Shown: positions 37,767-47,148, counted from the stretch's first letter. The stretch is DNA of 64,000 bases from Alicyclobacillus herbarius DSM 13609 (GCF_000430585.1 NZ_AUMH01000011.1:62001-126000); one strand, 5' to 3'. The notes: a model not told the origin generated them from the sequence alone. A program made the numbers and translations.

Positions 37767-37849
37767 ATTTTATCACTCCTTTAGGAATGGATTGCTATTT
37801 CATGGGTGCGGCCGAACGGCGAAAAGAGCCGGGATTTGACCGCCTCAAT

Positions 37850-38254
37850 TTACGTTCCGTTCGCACCCGTTACTTCCTGCAGGTCACTCAACGAGTAGGA
37901 ATTTCCGTTTATAACTAGCTGCGGGGTGCCGTCCACGTAGCGCACGGCGGTCACCACGCCCGACACGGGCGCTCCATCCTTCCCCTGCACTTGGACCTGG
38001 GAACCCAACAACTGATAGGCGTATGAGGATTGATAGATGCCTACCAGAGATTGCACCGCACTGAGTACGGAGTTATCCGTTTGAGCCACATTGGTCATCT
38101 GCTCCAGCGCCGAAAATTGAGCAAGTTGAGCGAGAAACTGCGAGTTATCCATCGGCTGAAGCGGGTCTTGATACTGCATCTGCGTGACCATCATTTGCAA
38201 AAACGCATCCTTGCCCAAGTCCCCGCCGGGTGCGGGTACAGAACTTGTTGTCAT
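37850..38254 (-). CDS. flgD: Flagellar hook assembly protein FlgD
   Basis: Hook-capping protein. 134 residues with LGKDAFLQMMVTQMQYQDPL and NSQFLAQLAQFSALEQM, the conserved N-terminal part, and a short beta-rich C-terminus; it lacks the larger Fn3/tudor part seen in proteobacteria, as usual in Bacilli. ATG 38254 is 6 nt from GGGAGG. Confidence 0.95.
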   Translation of the reverse strand: MTTSSVPAPGGDLGKDAFLQMMVTQMQYQDPLQPMDNSQFLAQLAQFSALEQMTNVAQTDNSVLSAVQSLVGIYQSSYAYQLLGSQVQVQGKDGAPVSGVVTAVRYVDGTPQLVINGNSYSLSDLQEVTGANGT

Positions 38255-38290
38255 ACGCATCCTCCCGCTTTACGAACATAGCTCGCTTTT

Positions 38291-39742
38291 CTAGGCACGC
38301 GCCGTAAAACCCACAGACGTTTCAGACAGTGCCACAGGATGCTTCGGTCTTTGGATCGGATTCACCGCTCGTACGCTACTCATGCGCATCTTGTCCTCCT
38401 TGGCGCGCGGGCGGTCGCCCCCGGTGCCTCCAGCTTTTGACTCCCCCGATCCACCACTGCCCAGACTGAGGCCGACTTGCAGCCCCGACACATTCACGCC
38501 AGATTCAGACAACGCCTGCACCAAGGCCGCGGACTGGTGATGGAGCCAATTCGCCGTCGCCGGGTGGACTGCCGTAATCTGAACGTTCACGCTCCCCTGG
38601 TCGGTCTGCGACACCTTGACCGTAAGAGGTCCCAGGCCTTGCGGATGCACCGTCACTTGCATAGTCGCCACACCATTCTCAACCTGGGCCCGAACTGTCT
38701 GTGCAAGGTGCCGCGATGCCAACGGATGAGTCATATCCCAAACGGGTGTCAGAACCTGTGGCGGCATGGACTCGGCATCCTCTATCCCACGCATCACTTG
38801 CAGCCATCCGGCATTGACCGCATTCCTTTCGTCCGTTGGTTTTTGTGGTTCTGCCACGCGACGGGCGAGAACGGCCGGATCCGGAGAAGCCATTTGTTTC
38901 TCTGTACGGATCGTACCCGTACGATCCGCCTGCATCTCGGCGATACGGTCTCGAGCGGATACCAAACTGAACTTAGACGACGGGGCAAGCGGATGCAAGA
39001 GCGTTTGCCGCAGCTCAGAAGCCGCCGTATTCATCGAACTCAGTCTGGTGACCGTAGGGTCGATTTTCTTCTCGGTCCTATTTGTCACCCCTATGCCCTT
39101 TATCGTTTTTATCTGTTCTGTCGCCTTTGTCGCCGCAGGCCCACCTGTGGGCAGAGTCTTTAGTGCGTTTGCAGAAGAACGTGCTGTGGCGCTCAGCGAT
39201 GGGTTCTTCCCATCCCCAGTGACTCGGATTGCCCCCGCCGGGACTTCACCGGCATGCATCGGACGAACATCGCCTTTCCCACCCGGTATCGGGGTACCGG
39301 GTACGGTACCGCCAACACGCTTCTCCAGCAAATTGATCTCGACATGCTGTGAAGACTTGTCCACATGACGCTTTGGCATGATTTCTGACGGGGACGATGC
39401 AACACGGCCCGATTCGACATCGGCTTTCGTCGACTCGAGAGCAGGTACTTCTGATGGTTGAATCCCCTGCTCGGATTCGATGAACAAGTCGGCCCCCTGA
39501 AGCGACGGAGCAAGCTGCATACACATACTCAGCCATGTTGAAAAGCCATCACGACCCGACGCAAGTGTCGATTCGCGCAGACCCTTGGTTGGCGTTGGGG
39601 CTACTTCCTTTCGTACCGTCTTACCCGACAATGACCGCGGATGGCTGAGACCGCCCGTTCTGTTGACGACAGTCCTCTCCCCTAAGGGAAACGCTCGGCT
39701 AACAACCGGTTCCGAGCGCGTATGCCACCCAGTCTGGTGCAT
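38291..39742 (-). CDS. fliK: Flagellar hook-length control protein FliK
   Basis: Molecular ruler that signals FlhB to switch substrates. 483 residues: a long, low-conservation N-terminal ruler region and the C-terminal Flg_hook domain (LAQTVRAQVENGVATMQVTV, HPQGLGPLTVKVSQTDQGSV, VQALSESGVNVSGLQVGL). Start at ATG 39742 after GGGGGTG. N-terminal divergence is normal for the family. Confidence 0.9.
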   Translation of the reverse strand: MHQTGWHTRSEPVVSRAFPLGERTVVNRTGGLSHPRSLSGKTVRKEVAPTPTKGLRESTLASGRDGFSTWLSMCMQLAPSLQGADLFIESEQGIQPSEVPALESTKADVESGRVASSPSEIMPKRHVDKSSQHVEINLLEKRVGGTVPGTPIPGGKGDVRPMHAGEVPAGAIRVTGDGKNPSLSATARSSANALKTLPTGGPAATKATEQIKTIKGIGVTNRTEKKIDPTVTRLSSMNTAASELRQTLLHPLAPSSKFSLVSARDRIAEMQADRTGTIRTEKQMASPDPAVLARRVAEPQKPTDERNAVNAGWLQVMRGIEDAESMPPQVLTPVWDMTHPLASRHLAQTVRAQVENGVATMQVTVHPQGLGPLTVKVSQTDQGSVNVQITAVHPATANWLHHQSAALVQALSESGVNVSGLQVGLSLGSGGSGESKAGGTGGDRPRAKEDKMRMSSVRAVNPIQRPKHPVALSETSVGFTARA

Positions 39743-39768
39743 AACGATACACCCCCTTTCTCGAAGGT

Positions 39769-40473
39769 TCACCAAGTAGTCGCCGACTGTCCTCCTCCAG
39801 CCGACTGTCCTCCTCCAACCGACTGACTTCCCCCAGCAGTGGTCGACTGCGCAGCACCCGCAGAATCACTCGCAGACTTCGCAAGGATTTTGCTGGCCTT
39901 TGCAGGGTCTATCTGGGCCAGGATGGGTCCGGAATCCGCAGCCGACATCTCCGCCACCACCTGTGCGGCTTCATCGATCGACATTTGCGCCAGAACCTTT
40001 GACGCCGCGTCCGGTCCCATTCCTTTCAATACCTTTGCCTCTGCTTGGGCTTTGGCCCTGACATCCTGCGCCTTGGCTATCTTCTGTTCAGTCGCGTGGA
40101 GTTGTGTTTCCAATCGCCGCTCCTTTTGCTTCTCGGACTGCAACGAGGTTTGCAGAGCCGCGTTTTGCCGTGTGAGCTTCTTCACTTGCTGCTGGCTTTG
40201 CGTAAGAGCGGTATGCAGCTGTTGAACCCGCATCTCGACTGTAGAACTCTGCTGAGAACCCCAGTGCACGCGAGTTTTTACAGTTTGCCAAACCGGAAAC
40301 CCAAGGAATTGCAGCGCGGCACCGACCATGACCACCGCGGCCAATAAGGGAATGACCACGACCATCACAAACCATACGAATTTGCGCGCCAGCCCGCTAT
40401 CCTTCCGGGACATGTCCTTTCTTGGCTCCGATGTCGTCGGACGGGATACGCGTTTTGGACTACCAGCTTGCAT
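39769..40473 (-). CDS. MotE/YlxF-like flagellar protein
   Basis: 234 residues: cytoplasmic basic N-terminus, one membrane helix (VWFVMVVVIPLLAAVVMVGAA), a long coiled coil (about 90-150), a MgtE-N-like domain (LKGMGPDAASKVLAQMSIDEA) and a Gly/Ser/Gln-rich tail with GGGQS repeats. YlxF/MotE proteins act as chaperone or scaffold for the stator in this operon position between fliJ and fliK. ATG 40473 is 8 nt from GGGAGG and overlaps fliJ. Confidence 0.85.
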   Translation of the reverse strand: MQAGSPKRVSRPTTSEPRKDMSRKDSGLARKFVWFVMVVVIPLLAAVVMVGAALQFLGFPVWQTVKTRVHWGSQQSSTVEMRVQQLHTALTQSQQQVKKLTRQNAALQTSLQSEKQKERRLETQLHATEQKIAKAQDVRAKAQAEAKVLKGMGPDAASKVLAQMSIDEAAQVVAEMSAADSGPILAQIDPAKASKILAKSASDSAGAAQSTTAGGSQSVGGGQSAGGGQSATTW

Positions 40474-40912
40474 CGCCATCGCCTCCCATCCGCACCCGCA
40501 TCTGCATCCCCGTTTCATCCAGTTCCCGCTGTTCGGCCTTCACCGCCGCCTGCCGCAGACGCGTCTTCCGTTCACGCAGGAGCACTTCCCAGCGCAGCTG
40601 CTCCCGATGCGCCTGATGAAGATTGCGCCGCTGCACCTCGGCCTCGTGCCGCAATCCGGCAAGGCGTCCTTCGACTTGCCCTTGAGCAATCCGCAACGCA
40701 TCTGCGTACAACTGCCACAGCCACCACTCGCGCCCGGACCGACACTGATTCCGAGCACCGACCGCCCGCTCGTACTCCTGCTCAAGCCGCAGCCGTTCTG
40801 TGTCCACCTCTACCTGCTGCCGCTGAACCTTGACCAGGCGCAGCTGAACCACATCTTCAAGCTGTGCTTTTAAGTGATGCATGCGTTCCGGGACGCGTAC
40901 ATCGGACCTCAT
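40460..40912 (-). CDS. fliJ: Flagellar export chaperone FliJ
   Basis: 150-residue, almost wholly helical coiled-coil protein rich in Gln, Glu and Arg (LEDVVQLRLVKVQRQQVEV), which links the FliI ATPase to FlhA. Starts by ATGA overlap with fliI and overlaps the next gene by 14 nt. Confidence 0.88.
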   Translation of the reverse strand: MRSDVRVPERMHHLKAQLEDVVQLRLVKVQRQQVEVDTERLRLEQEYERAVGARNQCRSGREWWLWQLYADALRIAQGQVEGRLAGLRHEAEVQRRNLHQAHREQLRWEVLLRERKTRLRQAAVKAEQRELDETGMQMRVRMGGDGDASW

Positions 40913-42222
40913 TCTTTCATCCCTGCCAGTTCAAACAGTTTCATCCGCGTCTCAGCCAGACTGGCAGCCTCCTCCGCAGGCTGCTCCAGGAATGCACGGA
41001 CGTCCGGCATGCGCGCGATGGCCATGTCCGTCTCCGCGTCAAGGCCCGATTGGTAGGCACCAATTCGGAGTAAATCCTCCACATCCTTGTACCGTTGGAG
41101 CCAGCTTCGGACTTGGAGCGCAGCCTGACGGTGCTTCGGATCGACCAGTGCGGAAAACAGACGACTCACACTGGCCAAAACATCGACGGCGGGAAAACGG
41201 CCCGCGTTGGCCAGGTCACGGGACAAGACGATATGTCCGTCGAGAATTCCTCGCACCGCATCGGCAATCGGGTCGTTTAAGTCGTCGCCGTCCACGAGCA
41301 CTGTGTAAAAGGCCGTGATGCTGCCTTGGTCGCTGTTGCCTGCCCGCTCCAAGAGCCGCGGGAGGAGCGCAAACACAGAAGGGGTATAACCCCGACTGGT
41401 CGGTGGCTCGCCCACCGCCAACCCAACTTCGCGCTGCGCCATGGCAAACCGGGTGACCGAATCCATCATCAAGTTCACAACCATGCCTTCATCGCGGAAA
41501 AACTCCGCAATGGCCGTGGCCACAAACGCAGCTTTCAGGCGCACCAAGGCAGGCTGGTCGGAGGTGGCGACCACCACCACGCTGCGGGTTCGGCCCTCAT
41601 CCCCGAGGTCGTGTTCCAGAAACTCGCGCACCTCGCGGCCGCGCTCCCCCACAAGCGCAATGACATTGACATCGGCTGAGGTGTTACGGGCAATCATCCC
41701 GAGCAGCGTACTCTTGCCCACGCCGCTGCCAGCGAAAATTCCCATGCGTTGACCTTGACCGACCGGCAGCATCCCATCGATGACCCGTACCCCTGTCTGT
41801 ACCTGCCGCTCAATCGGCAATCGCGCCAACGGACTGGGGGGGCCACCGTCGATGGGACGCAAGACCGCCGGGTGGACTGGCCCGCCACCATCCATGGGAT
41901 ACCCGAGACCGTCTAGGACCCTCCCCATCAGGCCGGACCCACACGGGACCGTAAGGCGCCTGCCCAACGCCAAGACATCGGCGCCAGGCGCGATGGCGGA
42001 CAGCTCTCCCAGTGGCATGAGCACCAGACGCTCATCCCGAAATCCGACCACCTCCGCCAAACACTCCGTTCCGTCCTGCGAGGAAATGGAACAGATGTCG
42101 CCGATACGGGCGTACGGACCCTGCGACTCGACAGTCATGCCCACCACTTTCGCTACACGCCCATAGAGGCGAAACCAGCGCATGTTCCGCATGAGACTTA
42201 CATTGGCTCGCAGTTCAGTCAT
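40909..42222 (-). CDS. fliI: Flagellum-specific ATPase FliI
   Basis: ATPase of the flagellar export apparatus, related to F1-beta. 437 residues with GIFAGSGVGKSTLLGMIA (Walker A), NLMMDSVTRFAMAQRE and a C-terminal export domain. Start at ATG 42222 (or 42225), 5-8 nt after GGAGG, overlapping fliH by 8-11 nt; longer readings into fliH are not conserved. Confidence 0.97.
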   Translation of the reverse strand: MTELRANVSLMRNMRWFRLYGRVAKVVGMTVESQGPYARIGDICSISSQDGTECLAEVVGFRDERLVLMPLGELSAIAPGADVLALGRRLTVPCGSGLMGRVLDGLGYPMDGGGPVHPAVLRPIDGGPPSPLARLPIERQVQTGVRVIDGMLPVGQGQRMGIFAGSGVGKSTLLGMIARNTSADVNVIALVGERGREVREFLEHDLGDEGRTRSVVVVATSDQPALVRLKAAFVATAIAEFFRDEGMVVNLMMDSVTRFAMAQREVGLAVGEPPTSRGYTPSVFALLPRLLERAGNSDQGSITAFYTVLVDGDDLNDPIADAVRGILDGHIVLSRDLANAGRFPAVDVLASVSRLFSALVDPKHRQAALQVRSWLQRYKDVEDLLRIGAYQSGLDAETDMAIARMPDVRAFLEQPAEEAASLAETRMKLFELAGMKE

Positions 42223-43000
42223 CATTTCGCCCTCCGTCAAACACCTGGGGCAACACCTGTTCCAGGAGTTCCAGTTTTGTCTCCATGCGCGCGTCCATGC
42301 GTCCGGATGTACAGCGTACCTCACAACCCCCAAGAGAAATGGACGCATCTGGCAGGACAACGATCTCCCACTCCATCGGCTTCCCGAGACGCCACCTCGG
42401 CTGTGCCTCGCTGGCCTGCAAGAAATCGTCGGGATGGACGCGTACCTCCACGTGACGGCCATCCACCACGTAATCGAGAAGTTCCTGCACCATCTTCTCC
42501 ACATCCGCCGGCTTCTGCGCGAGCTCCCGCTTCAACAAACCTCGGACTGCCTCCATCGCTACCTCAATGAGGAGCGGTCGGGCCGACGCAAGCAAACGTC
42601 GTCGCTCTCTTTCCGCCCCCAAGATCACCGCCTGCGCTTGCTCTAAGCGTTCCAGCCAAGCTTGGCGGGCTTCGGCCTCCCCTTTCTCCATGCCGTGCTG
42701 ATAGCCTTTGGAGAAGCCTTGCGCCTCCGCTTCAGCGCGAATCTGGTCCGCCTCCTGCTCAGCCTCCGCGGTGAGCTGGCGGGCTTGCTCCCGAGCGGCG
42801 GCAAGCAGGGCTTCTGCCTCGGCCCGTGCCTGTTCGAGCGCCGTCTCTGCGGCAGGTGTATCGGGCTCAGTCACACTGACTTGATTCGCCGACGCCTCCT
42901 GAGACCTATGAACAAATTGATGGAGCGAGGGGCCCTCAATGGTGACCGAATCGACAACACGCCACGTTGCGCCAACCCGTGACTTGAGCACCCTAGACAA
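42215..43000 (-). CDS. fliH: Flagellar export regulator FliH
   Basis: Negative regulator and peripheral stalk of FliI. 261 residues: a long Ala/Glu/Gln-rich helical region (about 40-130, e.g. ALEQARAEAEALLAAAREQA) and a C-terminal FliH/V-ATPase-E-like domain with VRVHPDDFLQASEAQ and SISLGGCEVRCTSGRMDAR. TTG start about 9 nt after GGGAGG, overlapping fliG by 8 nt. Confidence 0.92.
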   Translation of the reverse strand: MSRVLKSRVGATWRVVDSVTIEGPSLHQFVHRSQEASANQVSVTEPDTPAAETALEQARAEAEALLAAAREQARQLTAEAEQEADQIRAEAEAQGFSKGYQHGMEKGEAEARQAWLERLEQAQAVILGAERERRRLLASARPLLIEVAMEAVRGLLKRELAQKPADVEKMVQELLDYVVDGRHVEVRVHPDDFLQASEAQPRWRLGKPMEWEIVVLPDASISLGGCEVRCTSGRMDARMETKLELLEQVLPQVFDGGRNDD

Positions 43001-44009
43001 TGACGTCGTCTCCTCCCGCCCGAGTTACGATGATTTCACCCGCTTCCTCCAACCTGCGAATCAGCCCAACAATACGCTGCTGGGCGTCTTCCACATCCCG
43101 TAAGCGGACAGGGCCCATATATTCCATGTCTTCCCGGAAAGACTCTGCCATCCGTTTCGACATGTTGCGGAAAATCACTTCCTGCACCTGTTCACCCGCC
43201 ACCTTCAAAGCCAACTGCAGGTCTTTCGGATCGACATCGCGGATGATCCGCTGGATAGAGCGTGCATCCAGCAGCACGATGTCATCAAACGTGAACATGC
43301 GCTGTTTGATGTTGTCGACCAGCTCGGGGTCTTCTTGACCTAAGGTTTCCAGAATGGACTTTTCCGTCCCGCGGTCCACGTTGTTCAGAATTTTGACGAC
43401 CGTGTCCACCCCACCCGTGTGTTGCGTATCCACGTTGGTCATCATCGCCAGCTTGTTTTCGAGCACCTGTTCGACCTCCGCCACCACGTCCGGTGAGGTG
43501 CTGTTCATCAAGGCAATCCGTCGCGCCACATCTGCCTGAAGAGCAGGCGGCAGAGCGGATAGGACCAATGCCGCTTGATCCGCATCCAGGTACGACAACA
43601 CCAACGCCATGGTTTGCGGATGCTCGTCCTGGAGAAACGTGGCCAGCTGCTGGGGGTCTGCCCTGCGAATCTGGTGAAACGGTCGCACCTGAAGGGACGA
43701 GGTCAACTTCTGAAACACGCGTTCCGCCTGTTCTCGCCCCAAGGCGCGCTCCAAAACCTCCTGGGCGTATTCAATGCCACCGGTTAATATGTAATCTTTC
43801 GCCACCGCTATGTCGTGGAACTCCTTCAAGACTTGTTGCTCTTGGTCGGTATCCACCTTTTGCAGGTTGGAGATCTCGTAAGTCAACTGCTCGATTTCAT
43901 CCTCGGACAGGTGTTGGTAAACCCGCGCTGCGATCTCTGGACCCAGGCTGATGAGCAGGACGGCGGCCTTTTGTTTGCCGGTCAATTCTCGTCTACGCCG
44001 AGGCACCAT
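42993..44009 (-). CDS. fliG: Flagellar motor switch protein FliG
   Basis: Rotor protein that contacts the stators. 338 residues in three armadillo-like domains: LTGKQKAAVLLISLGPEIAA, the middle EHPQTMALVLSYLDADQAALVL (EHPQ motif), and the C-terminal torque helix with MFTFDDIVLLDARSIQRIIR. ATG 44009 follows GGGGGTGAGG; a TTG 12 nt upstream is less likely. Confidence 0.96.
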   Translation of the reverse strand: MVPRRRRELTGKQKAAVLLISLGPEIAARVYQHLSEDEIEQLTYEISNLQKVDTDQEQQVLKEFHDIAVAKDYILTGGIEYAQEVLERALGREQAERVFQKLTSSLQVRPFHQIRRADPQQLATFLQDEHPQTMALVLSYLDADQAALVLSALPPALQADVARRIALMNSTSPDVVAEVEQVLENKLAMMTNVDTQHTGGVDTVVKILNNVDRGTEKSILETLGQEDPELVDNIKQRMFTFDDIVLLDARSIQRIIRDVDPKDLQLALKVAGEQVQEVIFRNMSKRMAESFREDMEYMGPVRLRDVEDAQQRIVGLIRRLEEAGEIIVTRAGGDDVIV

Positions 44010-44024
44010 CCTCACCCCCAAACC

Positions 44025-45542
44025 TTAATCACTGACAAGCCACGTCCGGATGAGGTTTGCAAATTCCTCCGGCCGCTGTTCAGCTAATCGCGACAGTTGA
44101 CGCTTCATCTGTTCTTCTTCCGTCAACTCCGTCTCCGGCAAAGGATTCTCCACAACCGGCATCCGGAACGGTTCAGGCTCAACGGCTTCGGACCGGTTGC
44201 GCCGGCGAAGCCACAGCCACACCCCGGCCCCGGCCAAGAGCGCACCAAGCGCCGCCGCAAACCACCACACCCGCAACGGGGAATTGACCGTTGCCTGTAC
44301 GGGAGTTTGGAACGGAACCTGCATCACCGAGACCGAGTTACGGGCGCCAGCCCCCGCTGTCGTACCCACGGCATTCTGGACAAACTGCTGAACCCGGCGC
44401 AGTACGGCCGGAGATAATTTCGTGTTGCCGGAGTTCAGCATGACCCCCACATCGTATCCATTAATTTGGATTGGGTCATGAACCGTGGTTGTATCAGTAT
44501 AGCTATTGTCGTACGTCGTCGTCGTTTCATCGTCTGTAGACTGCGACGAGGAACCCGTACTGCTGTTTCCGGCGTAGGTGGGCAAACCCGGATTGGTCGA
44601 AGACTGTCCAGCTGGTCCGCCGACGCCTGTCCCCTGAGTGTTGGTCGAATTACGAATCACCTGCTGACTCTTCGGTAGTCCGGTGTCTTGCCCGGGCACC
44701 GGCTGGACCACATGCGATTTACTCTTTACCCGGTCAAACGTCACATTCGCGTGAACGACTACCACCGCATTGCCTGGACCCACAATCTGATCCAAGCCGG
44801 CTGTCAACTTCTGCTCCAAGTTCTGTTCCATTTGCTGCCGCTCGGCTAACTCCGTCCCGCCCGTGGTAGCCCCTTGCGCCGATGAACTCGACAAGTTCAC
44901 CCCGTTCTGGTCGACCACCGTCACATTGTCTGCCGTGAGGCCCTTGACCGCATGGGCAACCAATTGTTGGATACCAGCTACCTGTGCGGAAGAGAGCTGT
45001 ACCCCCGTACCGAGTTGAACGAATACGGAGGCCTTAGCCGTATCCTGCGGCTGCGACACAAAGACCTGTTCCTGCGGCATCACAATATGGACTTGCGCAT
45101 TCTCAATGCCGTCAATGCTTTCAATGGTATGATCGAGACTTTGCTGGAGGGCGTCCAAGACTTGTATGTTAAACTGGTCTTCCGTCATCCCAAATGAACT
45201 GGAGACAGATCCATATCCAACATATCCAGAATCCGGAAGCCCAGCCATAGCTAACTGGATGCGGGCTTCATCCGCATCACGCTGCGGCACCAAGACGGAC
45301 GTGCCGTTGATCTCGGAAGGAATTTTGAGGTCTTCTAGCTTCGATTGGACTTCTCCCAATGACTTGGCGTCCAACCCACTCATGATGGTGACATAGTGGG
45401 GTCTCGACAAGATCCAAACGGAAGCGGCGATGGAAGCAGCCAACGCTGCGGCAGCAATGGCTAAATTTCGTTTTTGCCGACCAGACAAGCTGCTAAAGCG
45501 TGAGTTCCACTGTTGCCACCAACTGCGCACCGTTGCATTCAA
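44025..45542 (-). CDS. fliF: Flagellar MS-ring protein FliF
   Basis: Forms the membrane ring on which the basal body is built. 505 residues: N-terminal membrane helix (about 27-46), ring-building motifs (VTIMSGLDAKSLGEVQSKL; NIQVLDALQQSLDHTIESID), a Ser/Thr/Gly-rich periplasmic insert (about 290-345), second helix near residue 425, and a C-terminal FliG-binding tail. TTG start at 45542 after AAGGGTGA. Confidence 0.96.
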   Translation of the reverse strand: MNATVRSWWQQWNSRFSSLSGRQKRNLAIAAAALAASIAASVWILSRPHYVTIMSGLDAKSLGEVQSKLEDLKIPSEINGTSVLVPQRDADEARIQLAMAGLPDSGYVGYGSVSSSFGMTEDQFNIQVLDALQQSLDHTIESIDGIENAQVHIVMPQEQVFVSQPQDTAKASVFVQLGTGVQLSSAQVAGIQQLVAHAVKGLTADNVTVVDQNGVNLSSSSAQGATTGGTELAERQQMEQNLEQKLTAGLDQIVGPGNAVVVVHANVTFDRVKSKSHVVQPVPGQDTGLPKSQQVIRNSTNTQGTGVGGPAGQSSTNPGLPTYAGNSSTGSSSQSTDDETTTTYDNSYTDTTTVHDPIQINGYDVGVMLNSGNTKLSPAVLRRVQQFVQNAVGTTAGAGARNSVSVMQVPFQTPVQATVNSPLRVWWFAAALGALLAGAGVWLWLRRRNRSEAVEPEPFRMPVVENPLPETELTEEEQMKRQLSRLAEQRPEEFANLIRTWLVSD

Positions 45543-45752
45543 ACTGGTTCACCCTTACTCGCATTCTTGAAAGAAACCCCTTTTCCCCTATATCCTCAAC
45601 GCAGGGTGGGCGTCTCCCCATATCCAGGTTGTCAGCCGCCCGGATTTTGCATAGATGCAGCATGAAACGAAGCATCTCAGTCCCTATGTACAATTCTTTT
45701 CTCTCTAATCTTCTGGTTCTCTATGTCTGCCTGAGTATGTTTACAAAATAGG
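45543..45752 (-). other. 210-nt gap between fliE and fliF
   Basis: Unusually long gap in an otherwise tightly packed operon. On the minus strand it contains two possible stems: GATGC/GCATC (45656-45678) and GGGCG/CGCCC further along, plus a purine-rich run (GGGGAAAAGGGG) near fliF. A 66-codon minus-strand reading that crosses into fliF shows no recognisable protein. It may hold an internal promoter or processing site; I cannot assign one. Confidence 0.3.
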
Positions 45753-46058
45753 TTAAATCTGCATGTTCATCAAAGACTGATACGCACTCACGATTCGATC
45801 CCGAGTTTGCACGGTTAGGTCGAGAGCCAGGGATGCCTGTTGTTCTGCCACCATCAATTGGTCAATCGTCGTGGGGCCTCCGGCAGCATAGGAAGCCGCC
45901 AGTTGATCCGCCTGCTGCAAGACGCCGTTCACCTCATCGAGCGCCTCCCCCAACACGTCGCTAAAGCTGCTGGTGGGGTGCCCCTGGGAGCCCATTCCGG
46001 TGACCGTGCCCACCGTTGCTGAACTGGGCACGACGTTAGTGATGTTTGAGATGGCCAC
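45753..46058 (-). CDS. fliE: Flagellar hook-basal body protein FliE
   Basis: Joins the MS ring to the rod. 101 residues with SFSDVLGEALDEVN and the C-terminal family signature TIDQLMVAEQQASLALDLTV ending IVSAYQSLMNMQI. GTG start at 46058, 7 nt after GGAGG. Confidence 0.95.
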   Translation of the reverse strand: MAISNITNVVPSSATVGTVTGMGSQGHPTSSFSDVLGEALDEVNGVLQQADQLAASYAAGGPTTIDQLMVAEQQASLALDLTVQTRDRIVSAYQSLMNMQI

Positions 46059-46127
46059 GGTTGTTCCTCCTCGCCAAAGAAGTCACTGCTCGCACCGTCC
46101 TGCCATCAAGATGTCATCCAGTAAACG

Positions 46128-46562
46128 CTACTTCCCTAAGGAAATCGCTGCGGATTCCATCTGCTTGGTGGCGTCGAACGCGGTCGCATTGGCCTCATAA
46201 GCTCTCGCGGCCGAAACCATGTCGACCATTTCCGTAGCGATATCGACGTTGGGCATTTGTACATACCCATTGACCGCGTCCGGGTTGCTCGGGTCGTAGA
46301 CCAGCCGGAACGGACTTGGATCCTGTACGATGCCGACTACCTGTACACCGGCTGTGCCACTCGCGGTCGACTGCTCCGCCGCCAATGCGTCCTGAAAAGT
46401 ATTCGTACGAGGCGCCAACACAACCATTTCCCGGCGATAGGGTCCGCCCGACGGCGTGCGGGTGGTGTTGGCATTCGCGATATTATTGGCGATGACATCC
46501 ATACGCAGCCGCTCCGCAGTTAACCCGGACGCACTGATGCCTAAATCGCCCCACCATGACAT
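46128..46562 (-). CDS. flgC: Flagellar rod protein FlgC
   Basis: Proximal rod protein. 144 residues with LGISASGLTAERLRMDVIAN plus NIANANTTRT at the N-terminus and the conserved end VDIATEMVDMVSAARAYEAN. Start at ATG 46562, 9 nt after GGGAGG; a TTG 9 nt upstream is too close to that site. Confidence 0.95.
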   Translation of the reverse strand: MSWWGDLGISASGLTAERLRMDVIANNIANANTTRTPSGGPYRREMVVLAPRTNTFQDALAAEQSTASGTAGVQVVGIVQDPSPFRLVYDPSNPDAVNGYVQMPNVDIATEMVDMVSAARAYEANATAFDATKQMESAAISLGK

Positions 46563-46567
46563 GTGCG

Positions 46568-46954
46568 TCAACCTCCCTGAATCGCTTCGCGGAACCGAGT
46601 AATGCGGGAATTCACATCCTGCAAGAGCGCGTTATAGCGAATCTGATTCGCAGCCAGCTCACTCATCTCGGCATCAATGTCGACATCGTTGCCGTTGTTT
46701 TGAATTTGCGCGGCCGTATCGGTCACGACCTGGGGTTGAACCGCGGCCAGGTTGGCAACCTGCGAAGCCGAGATGGAAGAAGAGCCTGGGAGTCCAGCGA
46801 GCTCCTTTTGCAACAGCGCCTCAAAGGAAACGTCCTGCCGCTGGTATCCAGGTGTATCCACATTGGCAATATTATTCGCAATGACGCGTTGACGAAGGTT
46901 TGAAGCGGTCAGCGCGTTTTGCAATAGTTGAAACGTCGCAATATCGAAACTCAT
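46568..46954 (-). CDS. flgB: Flagellar rod protein FlgB
   Basis: Proximal rod protein and first gene of the flagellar operon. 128 residues with LLQNALTASNLRQRVIANNI and ANVDTPGYQRQDVSFEALL, ending with a conserved helix VDIDAEMSELAANQIRYNAL. ATG 46954 after AAGGGGTG. In B. subtilis codY precedes flgB; here hslU does. Confidence 0.95.
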   Translation of the reverse strand: MSFDIATFQLLQNALTASNLRQRVIANNIANVDTPGYQRQDVSFEALLQKELAGLPGSSSISASQVANLAAVQPQVVTDTAAQIQNNGNDVDIDAEMSELAANQIRYNALLQDVNSRITRFREAIQGG

Positions 46955-47063
46955 CCTGTCACCCCTTGACGCGGCTCCCTCAAGACTGGGGTGTGATGCC
47001 AGTGTAAAGACCACTAGCTCTGAAGACTACTAATTCGTCACGCCACCGCAGATTCCTGCACGA

Positions 47064-47070
47064 TTCGACA
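47064..47070 (-). promoter_or_regulatory. Possible Spo0A box upstream of flgB
   Basis: TGTCGAA on the minus strand, the core 0A-box heptamer, about 110 nt before flgB. A 7-base match can occur by chance, and no clear sigma-A or sigma-D promoter was recognised in this gap, so this is only a candidate. Confidence 0.2.
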
Positions 47071-47094
47071 TAATTTCCTATGAAAGAAATAGGA

Positions 47095-47113
47095 CCGCAC
47101 TTTTTCCGTGCGG
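47095..47113 (-). terminator. Terminator-like hairpin after hslU
   Basis: CCGCAC/GTGCGG stem (47095-47100 with 47108-47113) with a 7-nt loop, 35 nt past the hslU stop, followed on the minus strand by TCCTATTTCTTTC. It would end the topA-xerC-hslVU transcript before the flagellar operon. Confidence 0.65.
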
Positions 47114-47148
47114 CCCCAAGTCCGTGGATAGGCAAGGTTAATAAGGAA

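Noticed and set aside
45493-45693. 66-codon minus-strand reading across the fliE-fliF gap
   Set aside because: Overlaps the real start of fliF, has no clear ribosome binding site and no recognisable motifs.
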